Shown here piece by piece: positions 1 to 11,878 of a DNA stretch of 64,000 nt (its first letter is position 1; each line of letters opens with the position of its first letter). Source of the DNA: Artocarpus heterophyllus (taxonomy: Eukaryota; Streptophyta; Magnoliopsida; Rosales; Moraceae); assembly GCA_025403435.1 (NCBI GenBank), contig CM046341.1:23224908-23288907 (forward strand), written 5' to 3'. Below the pieces are notes generated by a model. That model did not search any database and had not been told where the DNA came from. It was given only the letters and a program-made list of their open reading frames with translations. A program made the position numbers and the translations under genes.

Positions 1-51
1 CCTACCACTATCCTTTACATAATAAATAAATTTTATTTATTCAATATTAAC

Positions 52-740
52 TTTGAAAAAATTCTTCTTTTTCTGTTTTGAATTTGATTTTATTTTTTTG
101 TTATTTAAGTTTAAAGGCTTAAAAGGATTTCTCCAAAAAAAAAAAAAAAGGCTTAAAAGGGGACTTGACTAGTTTTTTTTGTATTTTTGAAAGAATCAGG
201 GAAGTAGATAAATTTTAAGAGAGAATAAAATTAATACCATAAGTTTTGATAAAAGTTAGTATATAGGCCAATTTTGAGGTAAATCCATATCACCCATAGT
301 ACAAAATATCAAAATTTCCCTGCAAACTCTAAAAACAAAAAATTCTTCTTTTTATGTTTTGAATTTGACTTTATTTTGTTGTTGTTCTAAGTTTAAAGGC
401 TTAAAAAGGGTTTCTCAAAAAAAAAAAAAAAAGGCTTAAAAGGGGACTTGACTAGATTTTTGTATTTTTGAAAGAATACCATGGGAGCATTTGATATTGT
501 TTTCAAAATAGGTAAAATTGTTTTTGTTTTGAAAAATAAGAATTTTTTGGGAATTCCACTGAGAGTGTTTTTAAAATTTTTGCCTCACAAAAATGTGAAA
601 ACATTTTTAAAAATGCTGAGAACAAAAACAAACGAGACCCATAAGTTTTGATAAAAGTTAGTATATATGCCAATTTTCAGGTATATTCATATCACCCACA
701 ATACAAAATATCAAAATTGCCCAGCAAACAAAAAAGAAGC
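52..740. repeat. Direct tandem duplication, two diverged units
   Basis: Two units, about 52-336 and 337-740, share the same order of blocks: a T-rich start, a 'ttaaaggcttaaaa' block, a poly-A run, 'ggggacttgactag', then 'cataagttttgataaaagtt' and an AT-rich tail. The second unit is longer because it holds a MITE at 482-640. No coding potential is seen. Confidence 0.75.
482..640. mobile_element. Short MITE inside the second duplication unit
   Basis: The first unit of the flanking duplication gives an empty site ('aataccataag'), while the second unit has about 155 extra bases here. The ends are imperfect inverted repeats (tgggagcatttga at the left, the complement of acaaacgagaccca at the right). 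A related copy lies at 55485-55610. The hAT-like reading is inference; the exact target duplication is unclear and may be only a few bases (cca). Confidence 0.55.
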
Positions 741-741
741 A

Positions 742-905
742 TAACTTTTAGGGTGTTTAACATGGTAGTTAGAACTATTGGTTATAATTGTAAACACTGT
801 AGCATGTGACAGCTTTACACTTTAGTAACTTTTTTTTTTTTTACTGTAGCATGTGAGAGTTCTACACTGTTCCTAACTGAAAAGTTGATTAGAATCAACT
901 TTGCT
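742..905. mobile_element. MITE-like repeat, 'tagcatgtgagag' family
   Basis: The segment begins near 'gggtgtttaacatgg' and contains two copies of 'actgtagcatgtga'. The same internal signature recurs at 1918-2076, 51865-51998 and 63690-63832, so this is a dispersed short family. It is non-coding and its exact ends are uncertain here. Confidence 0.5.
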
Positions 906-1540
906 AAATAGGCTTTATTCCCCTTCTTTTTCCTTCCTCTCTTTCTTTCACCCTTTGAGAACATCCACACAAATCAAGCACATAAGAGAAACCCCATGGC
1001 ATATCACGAGATGACACCTGAACGACAGATTGCAATGGTGACATGCAGAATTTCAAAAACCTTTGTATATCTCTCTTCTCTCTCACCTTTCGAGAATGGC
1101 ACTTAGATCAAGCGTAAAGAACCTTAAAATCAACTTGCACAAAAAAATAGGGACAATTGTCATGAGGCCTAGATAAGGGCTATTTTGAGGTCGCAAGCAA
1201 ATCCTCTTGACGTTGGACAAGACAACGTCCAAGAATCAAAAAAGCACACCCAAAGATCTTTGTAGATGATGTCCGCAAACTCTGTCAAGGATATTCAAAT
1301 CTTCGTTCTCTTTTCTAGTGATATTGATGGAAAGAGAAAAAGAGAAGAGAAAGAAGGGGTGTAAGAAAGAGAAGTGTGCAATAGAGAGATAAGGGTGAGG
1401 CAAAAGAAGAAAGGAAGATAGAAGAAGAAAGGTTAAATGTGGAAAACAAAACAATTAAAAGTAAAGATAGTTTATTAATTTCTAATTATTGGAAATGTAT
1501 TATTTACTTTTAAATGACTCAAAATTTGGTCTGTTTCTTG
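906..1540. other. Non-coding stretch, no gene recognised
   Basis: A CT-rich then GA-rich region. Short open frames on the minus strand at 904-1086 and 1236-1454 are low-complexity and match no family I know. Two loosely similar blocks (around 945-1000 and 1080-1130) hint at an old duplication. I see no promoter, exon or element ends. Confidence 0.5.
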
Positions 1541-1544
1541 TAAT

Positions 1545-1725
1545 TTCCTCTTTTTTCTTTTTGGTAATTCGGGATGTCCAAGCCTCTTTGAGTTTCTGAG
1601 GGTGTGTGTAGACCCTCCTATCTAAACAAGTTTAGAAAAACTAATAGAGATAGGTCCAAGAGGTGTTGAACCCATGACACCTACTTATTGGATGAGGTCT
1701 TGAGCCAAAGCCACTTAATAAATAT
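1545..1725 (-). mobile_element. tRNA-derived SINE-like copy
   Basis: Read on the minus strand, about 1715 to 1650 gives a Pol III-like internal promoter: an A-box-like 'tggctcaagac', then a B-box-like 'gggttcaacacct' that fits GGTTCRANNCC. The minus-strand 3' end runs into an A-rich tail (T-rich at 1548-1562 on the plus strand). This matches the layout of plant tRNA-derived SINEs; family assignment is inference. Confidence 0.45.
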
Positions 1726-1917
1726 AGATGTTATTTGGTAACATGGAAGGATGTATAAGATCAAATTGTTCAAAATAAAAACATACCATGAATTGAATAT
1801 AAGTCTTGTAATGTAATAGACAATGTTTTAAGCTTAAAGAAGTATAGCACAAAAGAATTAGATTGTAACATGATAAGTATATGTAGCCATAAAAAAGTAA
1901 TTGAATCCTTTATTTAA

Positions 1918-2076
1918 GAGTATATTTGCCAACGCAGTTAGAACCAAAAAGATGAATTTACAGTAGTATGTGCGAGCTTTATTATAGCTTATTTTTGCTT
2001 TACATTATAATATGTGAGAGCTTTACACTGTAGCAGTTGAAAGGATATAGTTGAAACAACGCTGTCAAATGCTCTT
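1918..2076. mobile_element. MITE, 'tagcatgtgagag' family
   Basis: The terminal inverted repeats are fairly clear: 'gagtatatttgccaacgcag' at the left against the complement of 'gctgtcaaatgctctt' at the right. The interior has 'atgtgagagctttacactg', shared with the copy at 742-905. About 160 bp, no coding capacity. Confidence 0.6.
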
Positions 2077-2293
2077 TAAAATGTTTAAAATATAGATTAA
2101 AAATAGAACAATAATTAATAAACTAAAAAATAATTAACAAATAAATAAACGATGTAACAGAAAAGGATGGACACAAACCATGTACCCTAAAACTTAAGCC
2201 TATAACCATCTCATATACAAGCATGGACAAATACAACAAGCATAACAAAATTACATTTTTCAACCCCAACTATATCAAAATGGACATTTTTGC

Positions 2294-4286
2294 TGTTGGA
2301 AACAAAGTGAGCAGCGAAATTTTAAAAAAAAATTCATCAGAGTAATTTCCAAAACATAAGTTTGACATGTTATATGTATAAATTAGACAGATCTTACTAA
2401 CCTCTGTGTGCCGAAGAACCTCCGCAATTGTGTAGAGAAGTAATGTTCCAGAAGAGCCTCAACCAACTGGTCTTCTTTGCTATTCTCTATCCACAACCGG
2501 AGTGAGTGTGGGCTCACACGTACAGCTCTTCCACCGGTGACTCTCCATCCAACCAATAGAGAGAACCCAAAGCTAGTGTTCGTGATTTGTGAACAAAAGC
2601 TCTCAGGGAGTTTTCAGATGCTCACTAGAAGAGTATCACTCTTAATCTCTCAAATTGATCTGAGTAAATCATAAGACTCGCTCCCTTTTTATAGCTATTG
2701 GTCCCGGGATCAGTCCGTATCAGATTAGGTCTCAAAAACTCGAAACAGAATCAAGTTCGGATCAATATCTGATAAGATCCGCGTGAAAACGTGTAATCTT
2801 ATCTCTCGTTGATCGGCAGGCCGAACACGACATTCGGTAGGTCGAACTCCCGAGAAAAAATCTCGGCGAATCTCTTATTTTCCAACCGAGATTCTAAAGG
2901 ATAAAGTCTCAGTTTTAATTCAAATAACCCAATAGAAAAGTTATCTGATCAAAACAAACTTTATCAAGATAATCTCTAAGAAAATAAATCAATTCACAAC
3001 AATTCTACAAGTTTATCTTGTTCTAATTTGTCCAAAATTAAAACAACCGATAAACAGACAAGAATTATCTGATCGCAATAATTCAACAAGTTTATCCTGA
3101 ACTAATTTCTTACGAAATTAATTCAACCGATAAACAGACATGAATTATTTGATTCTTACAAATTTTAAACCAATCTGATAAATCTGACATAATTCACCAA
3201 TTATTAGAAAAGCACGCCGTGTCATTACAAGATTTTGTGAGCTAGCAAAGGGGACCAAAATGGACCTATAAAGTTCAAGCTCATGATAATTATGAAACCC
3301 AATATCCTAGATATTCATTTCACAATTATCAACTCCAACGCTACTCCACTAAAAGCTTGAAGCTGCACTCTCGAACTTTATAGAATTACGAAGCTCGTGT
3401 AGCTAAGTCTCTATGACATATCATAGTGTATCATATCCCCATATGATCATCCATAATCAGCTTAAGGACAAGTTTTGTCTTACCTTCCTGATTATTTTTA
3501 TCTTACGTTCCATTGTCTCACCATTAGAAAACTTACCATCTAAAGATAGTATACCACTCGGTTACACTTATGTATCCAAATAGTTGAGCGCTTTAGTTTT
3601 CCAGTTACAGGACAATGCATATAAGAGGATATCATTACTCCTAAAGAGGAGCTATGGATTCCATATCTATGAATAACAAGTCTAAGCTATCAAGAGTCAT
3701 GCCTCCAACGTACCGGCATGCATACCACTATTGAGATGTGGGTGTCACCCTTCGGCACATCAAAAGACACAAGTCGAGACAACGAGCCCGCTATTCATCT
3801 CAGGATTAAGATACAATACAAATGACTGTCTAAAGTGAATCGATTTACCGAGACAAAATTATTAATCCAAATCAATTCACTTTATGTCCCGATCCAACAC
3901 ATCGTCACCTATGACAACGTGCCAATATTTCTCTTCACGGAGTCCAACTCCGATGGTCAAGACAAACCATCTCCCAAAAGGGATATAGACAACATAACAA
4001 TCTTTACATGAATAAAGTGCCCAACTTTATTCCTTCGATTGCGGATCATATGTTTTAGACCGTCACCTTAAGAATCGTGCCTTCCGCATAATCAGTCCAT
4101 CATATGCCCAATTCTTAAGGTTTAGACTGACAGTCTCAGACTACTGTTTGCTTATCATACATTCAACAAATATGAATGTAAAGAGGACAAGATTTGGTAT
4201 ATATATAAATGAATAAATTCTTTATTGATAAAAATGTCTCTAAAAACGTATTACATTTTTACTCCTTAGGGCATACATGTCTAACA
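2294..4286 (-). mobile_element. Solo LTR of a Ty1/copia element, minus orientation
   Basis: A 1993-bp segment that starts TGTTGGAAA and ends TGTCTAACA on the plus strand, so it reads TGTTAGACA...TTTCCAACA on the minus strand, as in copia A and B. It is flanked by a perfect 5-bp target duplication TTTGC (2289-2293 and 4287-4291). No internal domain or second LTR is attached, so it is a solo LTR left by LTR-LTR recombination. A TATA box reads on the minus strand at about 2686-2693, and a GC-rich motif pair lies at 2811-2847. Confidence 0.93.
2811..2847. repeat. CGGCAGGCCGA-type motif pair in solo copia LTR
   Basis: Two copies of the GC-rich motif, gatcggcaggccgaac and ttcggtaggtcgaac, start 22 bp apart. 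The stretch 2811-2829 is identical over 19 nt to 17391-17409 in the gypsy 3' LTR. The surrounding LTR is AT-rich. Confidence 0.8.
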
Positions 4287-6227
4287 TTTGCCACCTATTG
4301 ATGTAGAATTCTCAAACGCGTAAGTACACGTGATCGTATTAAGTTATACAGACGATGAGTTGAATATCGTTTCCATAAGGATTGTGTAATTTTTATTGTA
4401 TACCAAAAATTACCTAATTCTAAAATTTATTTAAATTATTGTTGAGGAGCTCTGAATTGAATTAACTAAATTAACTAAAATTAAAATAACAAAATTAAAT
4501 GATTAAAAACAACACAAAATAAAACAGGTTAAAGGCTCATTCTCTGCCATTAGACAATAACTCTACAATCAATCATAGAATTATTCCCAAATTTCTGTTG
4601 AAACTATAAACCATAGATTACAACAAGCTCTGCTATCTCAATCTTTTCTTGCCATATAGTTTACTAAAACAAGATCTTTACATAATCTCTTTCCACTAAA
4701 CAACCTAGAACAACCTCTCTAGATTTAACCTAATGGAAGCATTATGTTGAGAAATATAGGTTGATCTAAGCAACATACACACAAGCTCGGTTCATTCTGT
4801 TAAACATGTATACCTTAAGGAGTAAAAATGTAAGATGTTTTTAAAGACATTTTTATCATTAAAGAATTTATTTATTATTTGTATACCAAATCTTATCCTC
4901 TTTACATTCATATTTGTTGGATGTATGATAAGCAAACAAAAGTCTAAGACTATCAGTCTAAACCTTTAAGAATTGGACATATGATGGATAGATTATGCGA
5001 AAGACATGATTCTTAAGGTGATGGTCTAAATCATAAGATCTACAGTCGAGAGAATAAAGTTGGGCGCTTTATTCATGCAAAGATTGTTATGTTGTCTATA
5101 TCCCTAAAGGGAGATGGTTTGTCTTGACCATCAAAGGTGAACTCTGTGAATAGAAACATTGGCACATTGATATAAGTAACGAGGTGTTAGATCGGGACAT
5201 AAAGTGAATTGATTTAGATTAATAATTCTGTCTCAGCAAATCGATTTACTTTTGACAATCATATGTATTATATCCTAATCATGAGAAGAATAGTGGGCCC
5301 ATTGTCTTGACTTGTGTCTTTTGATATACCAAAGGGTGACATCCACATTTTAATAGTGGTACGCATGTCGGTACGTTAGAGGCATAACTCTTGATAGCAT
5401 AGACCTGTTATTCATAGATATAAAATCCATAGCTTCTCTTTAGGAGCAGTTGATATCCTTTTATATGCGTTATCCTGTAATTGAAAAACTGGAGCACTCA
5501 ACCATTTGGATAAATAGGTGTAACCGAATGGTATACCGTTTTTGGATGGTAAGTTTTCCGATGGTGAGATAATGAAACGGAAGATAAAAATAATCAGGAA
5601 GGTAAGACAAAATTTATCCTTAAGCTGATTATGGATAATCCTGTAGGGATACGATATATTATGATATGTTATAGAAACTTAGCTATAGGGGCTTTGTAAT
5701 TCTATATAGTTAAAGAGTATAGCTTTGTGCTTTTAGTGGAGTAGCGTTAGAGTTGATAATTATGAAATGTATATCTAGGATATTAGGTTTCATGATTATC
5801 AGGAGCTTGAACTATATATGTCCATCAGGTCCTCTTTGTTAGCTCATAAAAAATCATGTAACGATTCGACGTGCTTTTTCAATAATTGGTGACTTGTGTC
5901 AAATTATTAGATTGGCTAAAAATTTAATAAGATCAGATAATTCATGTCTATTTATCGGTTGAATTAATTTTGTGAAAATTAATTCAAGATAAACTTGTTG
6001 AATTATCAAGATCAGATAATTCATGTCTGTTTATCGGTTGGATTAATTTTGAATAAATTAATTTAAGATAAACTTGTTAAATCATCGAGAATATTTATTT
6101 TCCTAGAGATTATCTAGATATGACTGTTTCAATCAGATAACTTCTCTATTGGGTTATTTGAATTAAAATTGAGGCTCTATCTCAAAAATCTTAAATGGGA
6201 AATAAAGATTTGTAGGGATCACTTATC

Positions 6228-6312
6228 GTAAGTTCGGTAGGTCGGTCCTCAAATTTAGCCTGCAGATGGAAGAAGTTCGGCAGGCCGATCTTTCGGTTCG
6301 GCTTGCCGATCG
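6228..6312 (+). repeat. CGGCAGGCCGA-type motif cluster in copia A 5' LTR
   Basis: Several copies of the motif in both orientations (gttcggtaggtcggtc, ttcggcaggccgatc, ttcggcttgccgatc) lie just upstream of the LTR TATA box. The equivalent cluster in the 3' LTR is at about 23378-23462 and has decayed by C-to-T changes. Confidence 0.75.
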
Positions 6313-6418
6313 AGTGATAAAAAGATCATGCATTTTCATGTAGATTTTACTTGATATTGATTTATATTTGAATTTTCGAGGCCTTATCTAATAAAGACTG
6401 ACTCCTAGGCCCAACCTC

Positions 6419-6427
6419 TATAAATAG
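6419..6427 (+). promoter_or_regulatory. LTR TATA box (copia A 5' LTR)
   Basis: TATAAATAG in the context 'caacctctataaatagaaga'. The same position in the 3' LTR of copia B (36399-36407) is intact, and in the truncated 3' LTR of copia A it reads TATAAAAAA (23568-23576). This is the expected Pol II promoter at the U3/R boundary. Confidence 0.8.
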
Positions 6428-6832
6428 AAGAGTGAGACTCATTGTTATGTAGATCAATTGTGAGATTAAGAGTGAGACTTTGCTGGTGAGACTCTGCTAA
6501 TGAGATTCTGTAACTCCCTGAGAGATATTATTTACACATCACGAACTATAGCTTTGGGTTTTCTCAATTGGTTGGAAGGAGAGTCATAAGGGAAAGGTTC
6601 AACAACGTGCGCCCACACGCACTCCGGTTGTAGATAGAGAATAACAAAGAAGACTAGTTGGTTAAGGCACTTCTAGAACGTTACTTCTCTTCACGAATTG
6701 TGAAGCTTTTTGGCAAATAAGGTTAGTAATATCTAGTTAATTTATGCATATAACGTGTCAAACTTATGTTTTGGAAGATACTCTGGTATAAAAAAATTTT
6801 AAAACTTCGCTGTGTACTATTTTTTCAACAAT

Positions 6833-6845
6833 TGGTATCAGAACC
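6833..6845 (+). other. Primer binding site of copia A (tRNA-iMet type)
   Basis: TGGTATCAGAACC starts 2 bases after the 5' LTR end. It matches the common plant site TGGTATCAGAGCC, complementary to the 3' end of initiator tRNA-Met, with one mismatch. Confidence 0.88.
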
Positions 6846-8510
6846 AGGTTTTTACATAAATTTACAAGTTTGTGATTATGCTATACATATAAATTATGTG
6901 ATCTTGATTTCTCTTATGCTTGAATATTGATTTTTAGAGAGTTGGCACTTTAGGGTTCTATATATTTATATGTTGTCATGGATTATATGGTGAATGTTTA
7001 TTAATTAATTATGGTTGATTAAATTATTATTTAATTATTTATTAATTAATTAATTAATTTATGCCGCTATGGTTCCTTAGAGGTTAGAATGTACATATAG
7101 GTTTTTCATGTAATTAGATGGCAGACTATAATCTCTATCTATGAATTATTATTTAATTTTAAATTTGTAAGAATTTCATAATTAAATAATCATTCGGAGA
7201 TGACGGGTCTAGAAGATGGATGATAACATTCCCTAGGTATTTCTTGAGTCTCTAATTTTATGTTTTTAAATTGTTGAAAATAAAATTAAAAAACTGTGTA
7301 AAATTGTATTTTCTGAAAAGCATAACTTCTGCTCAGTCGGCATGCCAAACCCTCTAGTCTGGCAGGCCGATGGTCACAAACTGGCGAGCCAAACCTCTAG
7401 GATCAGCGACCATCCGCAGGGCAAAAATCTGATGGCTTTGGCGACAGGCCGAACTACCCAAATTGTCATGATCGACAGGCTGACCTGAAAAGATCAGCGG
7501 CTCGATGAATTATAATAGGCAGGCCGATCACACAGATAAACATGCCGGTAGATAGCTGTAATTTTTTAGAAAAGGTGTGTTTTTTGATATAGTTTTGATT
7601 TTATTTTTGGGACAATTCTGAGAAAAATTAAATTTAGATATGACCGGAAACATAGAGTTTTTGATCTATGCAGCATTGAAGACTTGAAAATTGACATTAC
7701 ATGAAGAAGGATACAATTTGAAGATTCAAGGATGAAAATCAATAATATGTTTCAATTGTTCTCTTGTAATCTTTGTTTTCTATTCTCTAAGGTGGAACCA
7801 TAATATTACGATTATTTATTATTATGCTTGTGGCTATGCACGATTGCTTTGCTAGTCTGCATTATATATGATTTGCCATGTATATTGATAACATGTCATA
7901 TAGAATATGGAGTGTCACTCATTAAAAATTGCTCATGCATGTTTATTAAATAAAACCTTGATTTCAAAAAGAATGATGGGAGCAGGTTTTCAAATGGAAA
8001 ACCTACGGCCTCCGTCTTTGGTCTATAGGTAGCACATGGTGGTTACGACCCCAATGAAGGGATTTCATCATGTACCGGGTTAGATCTTTAAGAGGATAAT
8101 TTACTTTAATATGGTTTATCACTGATCACCCTAAGGTGACGATAATAAACCATGGATAAAGTAGTTGAAATGATGGTTATACACTCATGTTAATTTTATT
8201 ATTAATCTCCCCAAGGAGCTCTGTTAATAAAATTAATGGCTAAAAGAACAATTATTAATATATGCTGGATCATACGGGTTCTTAATGGCATATATTAATC
8301 AGGAAGGAATCCTTGTTCCTAATTGAATTTGGCAAGTCTCCCCAGGCAGCTTGTTGAATTATGAGTTGAGAATTATTGTTGTCAGATTGTGATATTTCCA
8401 AGGTTTTGACACAAACACATTTGTATGCTATACATGATTATGTTATCTTACTAAATTATTATGATATGTTTGCTTATGTTTGGTATATGATTCTTTATTG
8501 TAAATTAAAA
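6846..8510 (+). other. Untranslated leader of copia A
   Basis: 1.66 kb between the primer site and the gag start with no long open frame. It is AT-rich except for a GC-rich motif cluster at 7335-7540. It is homologous throughout to the leader of copia B (28933-30597). Confidence 0.8.
7335..7540 (+). repeat. CGGCAGGCCGA-type motif cluster in copia A leader
   Basis: About nine imperfect copies in mixed orientation, for example cggcatgcc, tggcaggccga, cgacaggccgaac and aggcaggccgatc. The homologous cluster in copia B is at 29413-29632. These lie outside the LTR, so the motif is not restricted to U3. Confidence 0.72.
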
Positions 8511-9229
8511 ATGTCTAAAAACGCTTTATCTTTGATACTTAATAAAAACCAATTAGCCAGTGAAAATTTTAACGATTGGAAACAGAACTTAAACATCGTC
8601 TTATCCTTTGAGAAACTGACATTTGTGTTAACCACACCATGTCCTCCCAAACCTACTGGGGAATCCACTAATGAGTAATCCAAGCGTATCATCGCTAGAT
8701 AGATGCTAACAATCAGGTCAGCTTTTATGTTATGGCTGGCATGAATAACATGCTGCAGGCTCAACATGAAGATTATGAGACTACTAATAGATCTTAGATA
8801 ATCTTGAAGACATGTTTGGAGGCCAGGCCCTAACAAAACGACAAGGGGCACTTTGGAAACTTTTAATCTACAAGCAAAGACAGGGGACATCTATGAAGGA
8901 GCATATGATGTTGGTCATGGGCTACCTTGCTAAGGCTCAAGCTCATGGAGCCGATATCGATACTAAGTCACAGATGACCATGGTTTTTGGGACTCTGTCA
9001 AAGCAGTTCATCCCGTTTAGAGGTTATTTGAGCAATAGATAGAATGTGACCTTAAAAGAGTTGATAAAGTAGTTACAGGAGTTCAAAAATCTGATCAAGG
9101 AAAATCATGCTAGTGGAGAGGTTAACTTGGCAGGTGCATTCGGTTCGAATCCTAATCCAAGGAATGGAAGGAAGCAAAAGGCTAAAAATAGAAAGGTTGG
9201 GCACAAAAAGAATGATTACAAGGACTTCC
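8511..9229 (+). pseudogene. Copia A gag, 5' part, broken and interrupted
   Basis: The start at 8511 (MSKNALS) is chosen because copia B begins its gag at the same aligned place. The N-terminal part (residues 1-55) resembles the UBN2-type gag domain of plant copia elements (nucleocapsid/capsid precursor). The frame stops at 8676-8678, shifts before 8812 and continues as 'GALWKLLIYKQRQGTSMKEH', then meets another stop at 9040. A lysine-rich stretch before the zinc knuckle is the last part seen; the gypsy element was inserted at 9230, right after the knuckle region. Gag continues at 20035. The product cannot be made. Confidence 0.88.
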
Positions 9230-9477
9230 TGTAATACCCACCTATTTTTATGTAATGAATTACGTTAAGTTAGTAACGACGGTAATGATATTTTATTAAT
9301 AATTTATGATATACGTAATGATATATGATGTTAATGTTACTAACCTTTTATGTCAAGTTATATGATAGGTGACGACCGCATGGAATCATTGTGCTCAAGT
9401 GTTCATGATTATTTTAATGTATGTTTAATTATGATGTAATGATGACTTGAATGTTTTAATGTTTCGTATTTAAGGAC

Positions 9478-9612
9478 AGTTCAGTAGGTCGGACTTTCAA
9501 GTTCGACAAGCCGAACAGTCCGCCAAAGATCGGCAGGCCGAAGGAAACCATCGGCAGGCCGAACATGGTGGAACCGGCAGGCCGAAGGGGAAAATTGGCA
9601 GGCCAAACACGG
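9478..9612 (+). repeat. Forward array of CGGCAGGCCGAA motifs in the gypsy 5' LTR
   Basis: Motif cores start near 9531, 9552, 9575 and 9596 (spacings 21, 23 and 21 bp), preceded by degenerate copies at 9478-9520. The sister array in the 3' LTR (17325-17410) has fewer copies, consistent with repeat-number change by slippage or recombination after insertion. Confidence 0.85.
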
Positions 9613-11703
9613 CTGACGAGCAGTCAGCAGAAATCTCTCCAAATTTATGGCTGAGATAATTACGTTAAATGAGTGATTTATTGTGATTAATTGGCATATT
9701 AATGGAATAATTTTGTCAGTTAAGGAAATTATAAGATTGACTTCGCATTGATTTGTCTGATTTTAAATGGTTTTCCATTTTAAGAGGGCAAAACATGGTA
9801 AGTAGGGAGTGATTGTTTGACTTTCCTTCTTTGTTCTCCTTCGTTCATGCCAATTAGCACCATTTGAGTCAGAAAATTTTTGACTTAATGAAGAGTTTTG
9901 ACTCTCCTTCTTTGTACGTTATGTCATCAACTTAACGTTAAAAATTTTTAACGTTCTTTTCCATCTTTTTCTCTCATCTTCTCGCTCTTTTCTCTCTCAG
10001 TTTCTGAGACATTTTCTCATTCCTCTCTTCCTCTTCTCTTCTCCGTGAATTCCATTCCTTCTCTCTCGAAAATTTTCTGCAAGAAAATTGAAAGAAAAAG
10101 TTATATTTTCGGTGGTTGAATTCAAGGATTTTGAGAAGAAAATTTTTAAGGTAAGAATTCATTTCTTTTAGTGTTTTTGAAAGCATTTCTCCTCCTCAAT
10201 CCGTCTACAATATTTTTCTCTAGGTATTGTAGTTTGTTCTGAATTTTTAATATGTTATGCATGTATGTGTTATGTAATGTTTCTTCAAGTTTCATGTCAT
10301 TTTGGTGTTTTTATGAAAAATATGAATTTTCTATCCTCTACCCCTCACAGTAAAATATTACTGTTTAACATTGATGCATGAAAAATGTAATGTTTATTCA
10401 AGAGGTAAATGAATGATGTTTTTCATGAAAGTTGTCAAGAATGTACATGTAGAATGTATGATGAATGTATTTTATGTTATAAAATGTTTTATATGTTTAA
10501 AGAATTTTGATTAATGATGAAATATTTTTATGATGTTGGAATATATGATAATAAGATGTTTGTATGAATTTTTAAAATGTAGGTATTTTAAATTATTAGA
10601 AAACGTTTTCAAAAGATTTTCATGTTTCTAATGTATGAGATGTTTTGATGATAATATTTAAGGACGCATGTTATGAATAATGTTTATATGTGATGATAAT
10701 TTTATGTTGTCACAATGATGATTATGAATTATGTTTGTAATATGAGATGAATGTATATATGAATATTATATGAATGAATGTTATATGAATGAATGTTTTA
10801 TGATAAGTATTAATTTTATTGTATTTTTAATGGATAAATGGCATGAACACTCAAAGAAACGAGCACATCGAGACCGCGGTGTCATCACCAAAAGTATATT
10901 AAGGTTAAGTAAGCTAGCATTAAGGTAAGTACATTCTCACCTGCAACATGACACGTTTTTACAAGGTTTGATGATATATCCACAATGTTATTCATGATGA
11001 TTTTATGGTTATTTTCCTTAAAAGATTTCTTATGAAAGATTTTTATGATTTAAGGTTATGTATGTATGATGATGACATGTTTCAAAGTATGAAAATTATG
11101 TATATATGTATCACCTAATAAGTGTTGCACACCAATGTTATGAAATGATATGTTATGATGTCATATTTGGTTTGGGATTAGCTACTCTTCTCCTCTCATG
11201 ACGGCGCGCCTACAATGATGTTCATGGTGCAACACTTGGGCCCTTAAGATAAAATGGAATAAGTTTTAAAATGGTCAATGTAATGAAGGATATGTTTCTA
11301 TGAAATTGTGCTTAAGGCACTTTTATGATATGACGACAATGATGATGATGATGTTTATGTAATGTTTTAAATTGTGAGAATTATTTGTACTTACTAAGCA
11401 TTAGCTTAATCATGTTTTATGTCATGTTGCAGATAAGGGTAAGAAAATCATGGAATAGGTGGAGGACATGGGAAGGTGTGTGAGCACAAAGCACGATGAA
11501 TTGTAACCGAAAGAACGCCAAGAAGAAAGATTTTATGTTTTAAATCAAGTTTTATATTTTGAACATTATTTTTATGTTAAGTTTTAAGAATATTTAAACT
11601 ATGGTTTTATATTCCATTATATCCTTCTAAGGAATTTTGATCTTCCGCATTTTTATGAAAAGTTGGTTTTGTTTTAAAAATTAAGTTTTCTTTAGGATTT
11701 TGG

Positions 11704-11878
11704 CTCAGTCGGCCTGACGAACATCCTTGGTCGGCCTGCCGATCACGTTTTCGGCCTGCCGGATGATGATGAGTTTTTAAGTCAGTTTTACAAAGTCTCT
11801 GTCGGCCTGCCGGTTGAGAAGCTCCGGCCTGCCGATCATCTTCGGCCCGTCGAAGTCCCAAGTTTGGCCTGCCGAACT
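11704..11878 (-). repeat. Inverted array of CGGCCTGCCGA motifs in the gypsy 5' LTR
   Basis: Cores start near 11710, 11732, 11752, 11803, 11825, 11843 and 11865, mostly 18-22 bp apart. The orientation is the reverse complement of the array at 9478-9612, so the two arrays could pair in a single-stranded transcript. The sister array in the 3' LTR is at about 19500-19700. Confidence 0.85.

Larger units (their letters stand above)
4798..6830 (+). repeat. 5' LTR of copia A
   Basis: 2033 bp, TGTTAAACA...TTCAACA. It is homologous to the solo LTR at 2294-4286 and to the LTRs of copia B. It carries a TATA box at 6419-6427 and a GC-rich motif cluster about 110-190 bp upstream of it. Confidence 0.93.

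Noticed and set aside
1545..1725. Functional tRNA gene on the minus strand
   Set aside because: A- and B-box-like sequences are present, but there is no cloverleaf with an acceptor stem; a SINE-like copy fits better.
8495..8890. 131-codon open frame on the minus strand
   Set aside because: It is antisense to the copia A gag and has no family features; the plus strand explains the region.
9478..9612. GC-motif array as a CRISPR array
   Set aside because: Units are 12-15 bp with 6-10 bp spacers, are degenerate, lie in a plant LTR, and no cas genes exist.
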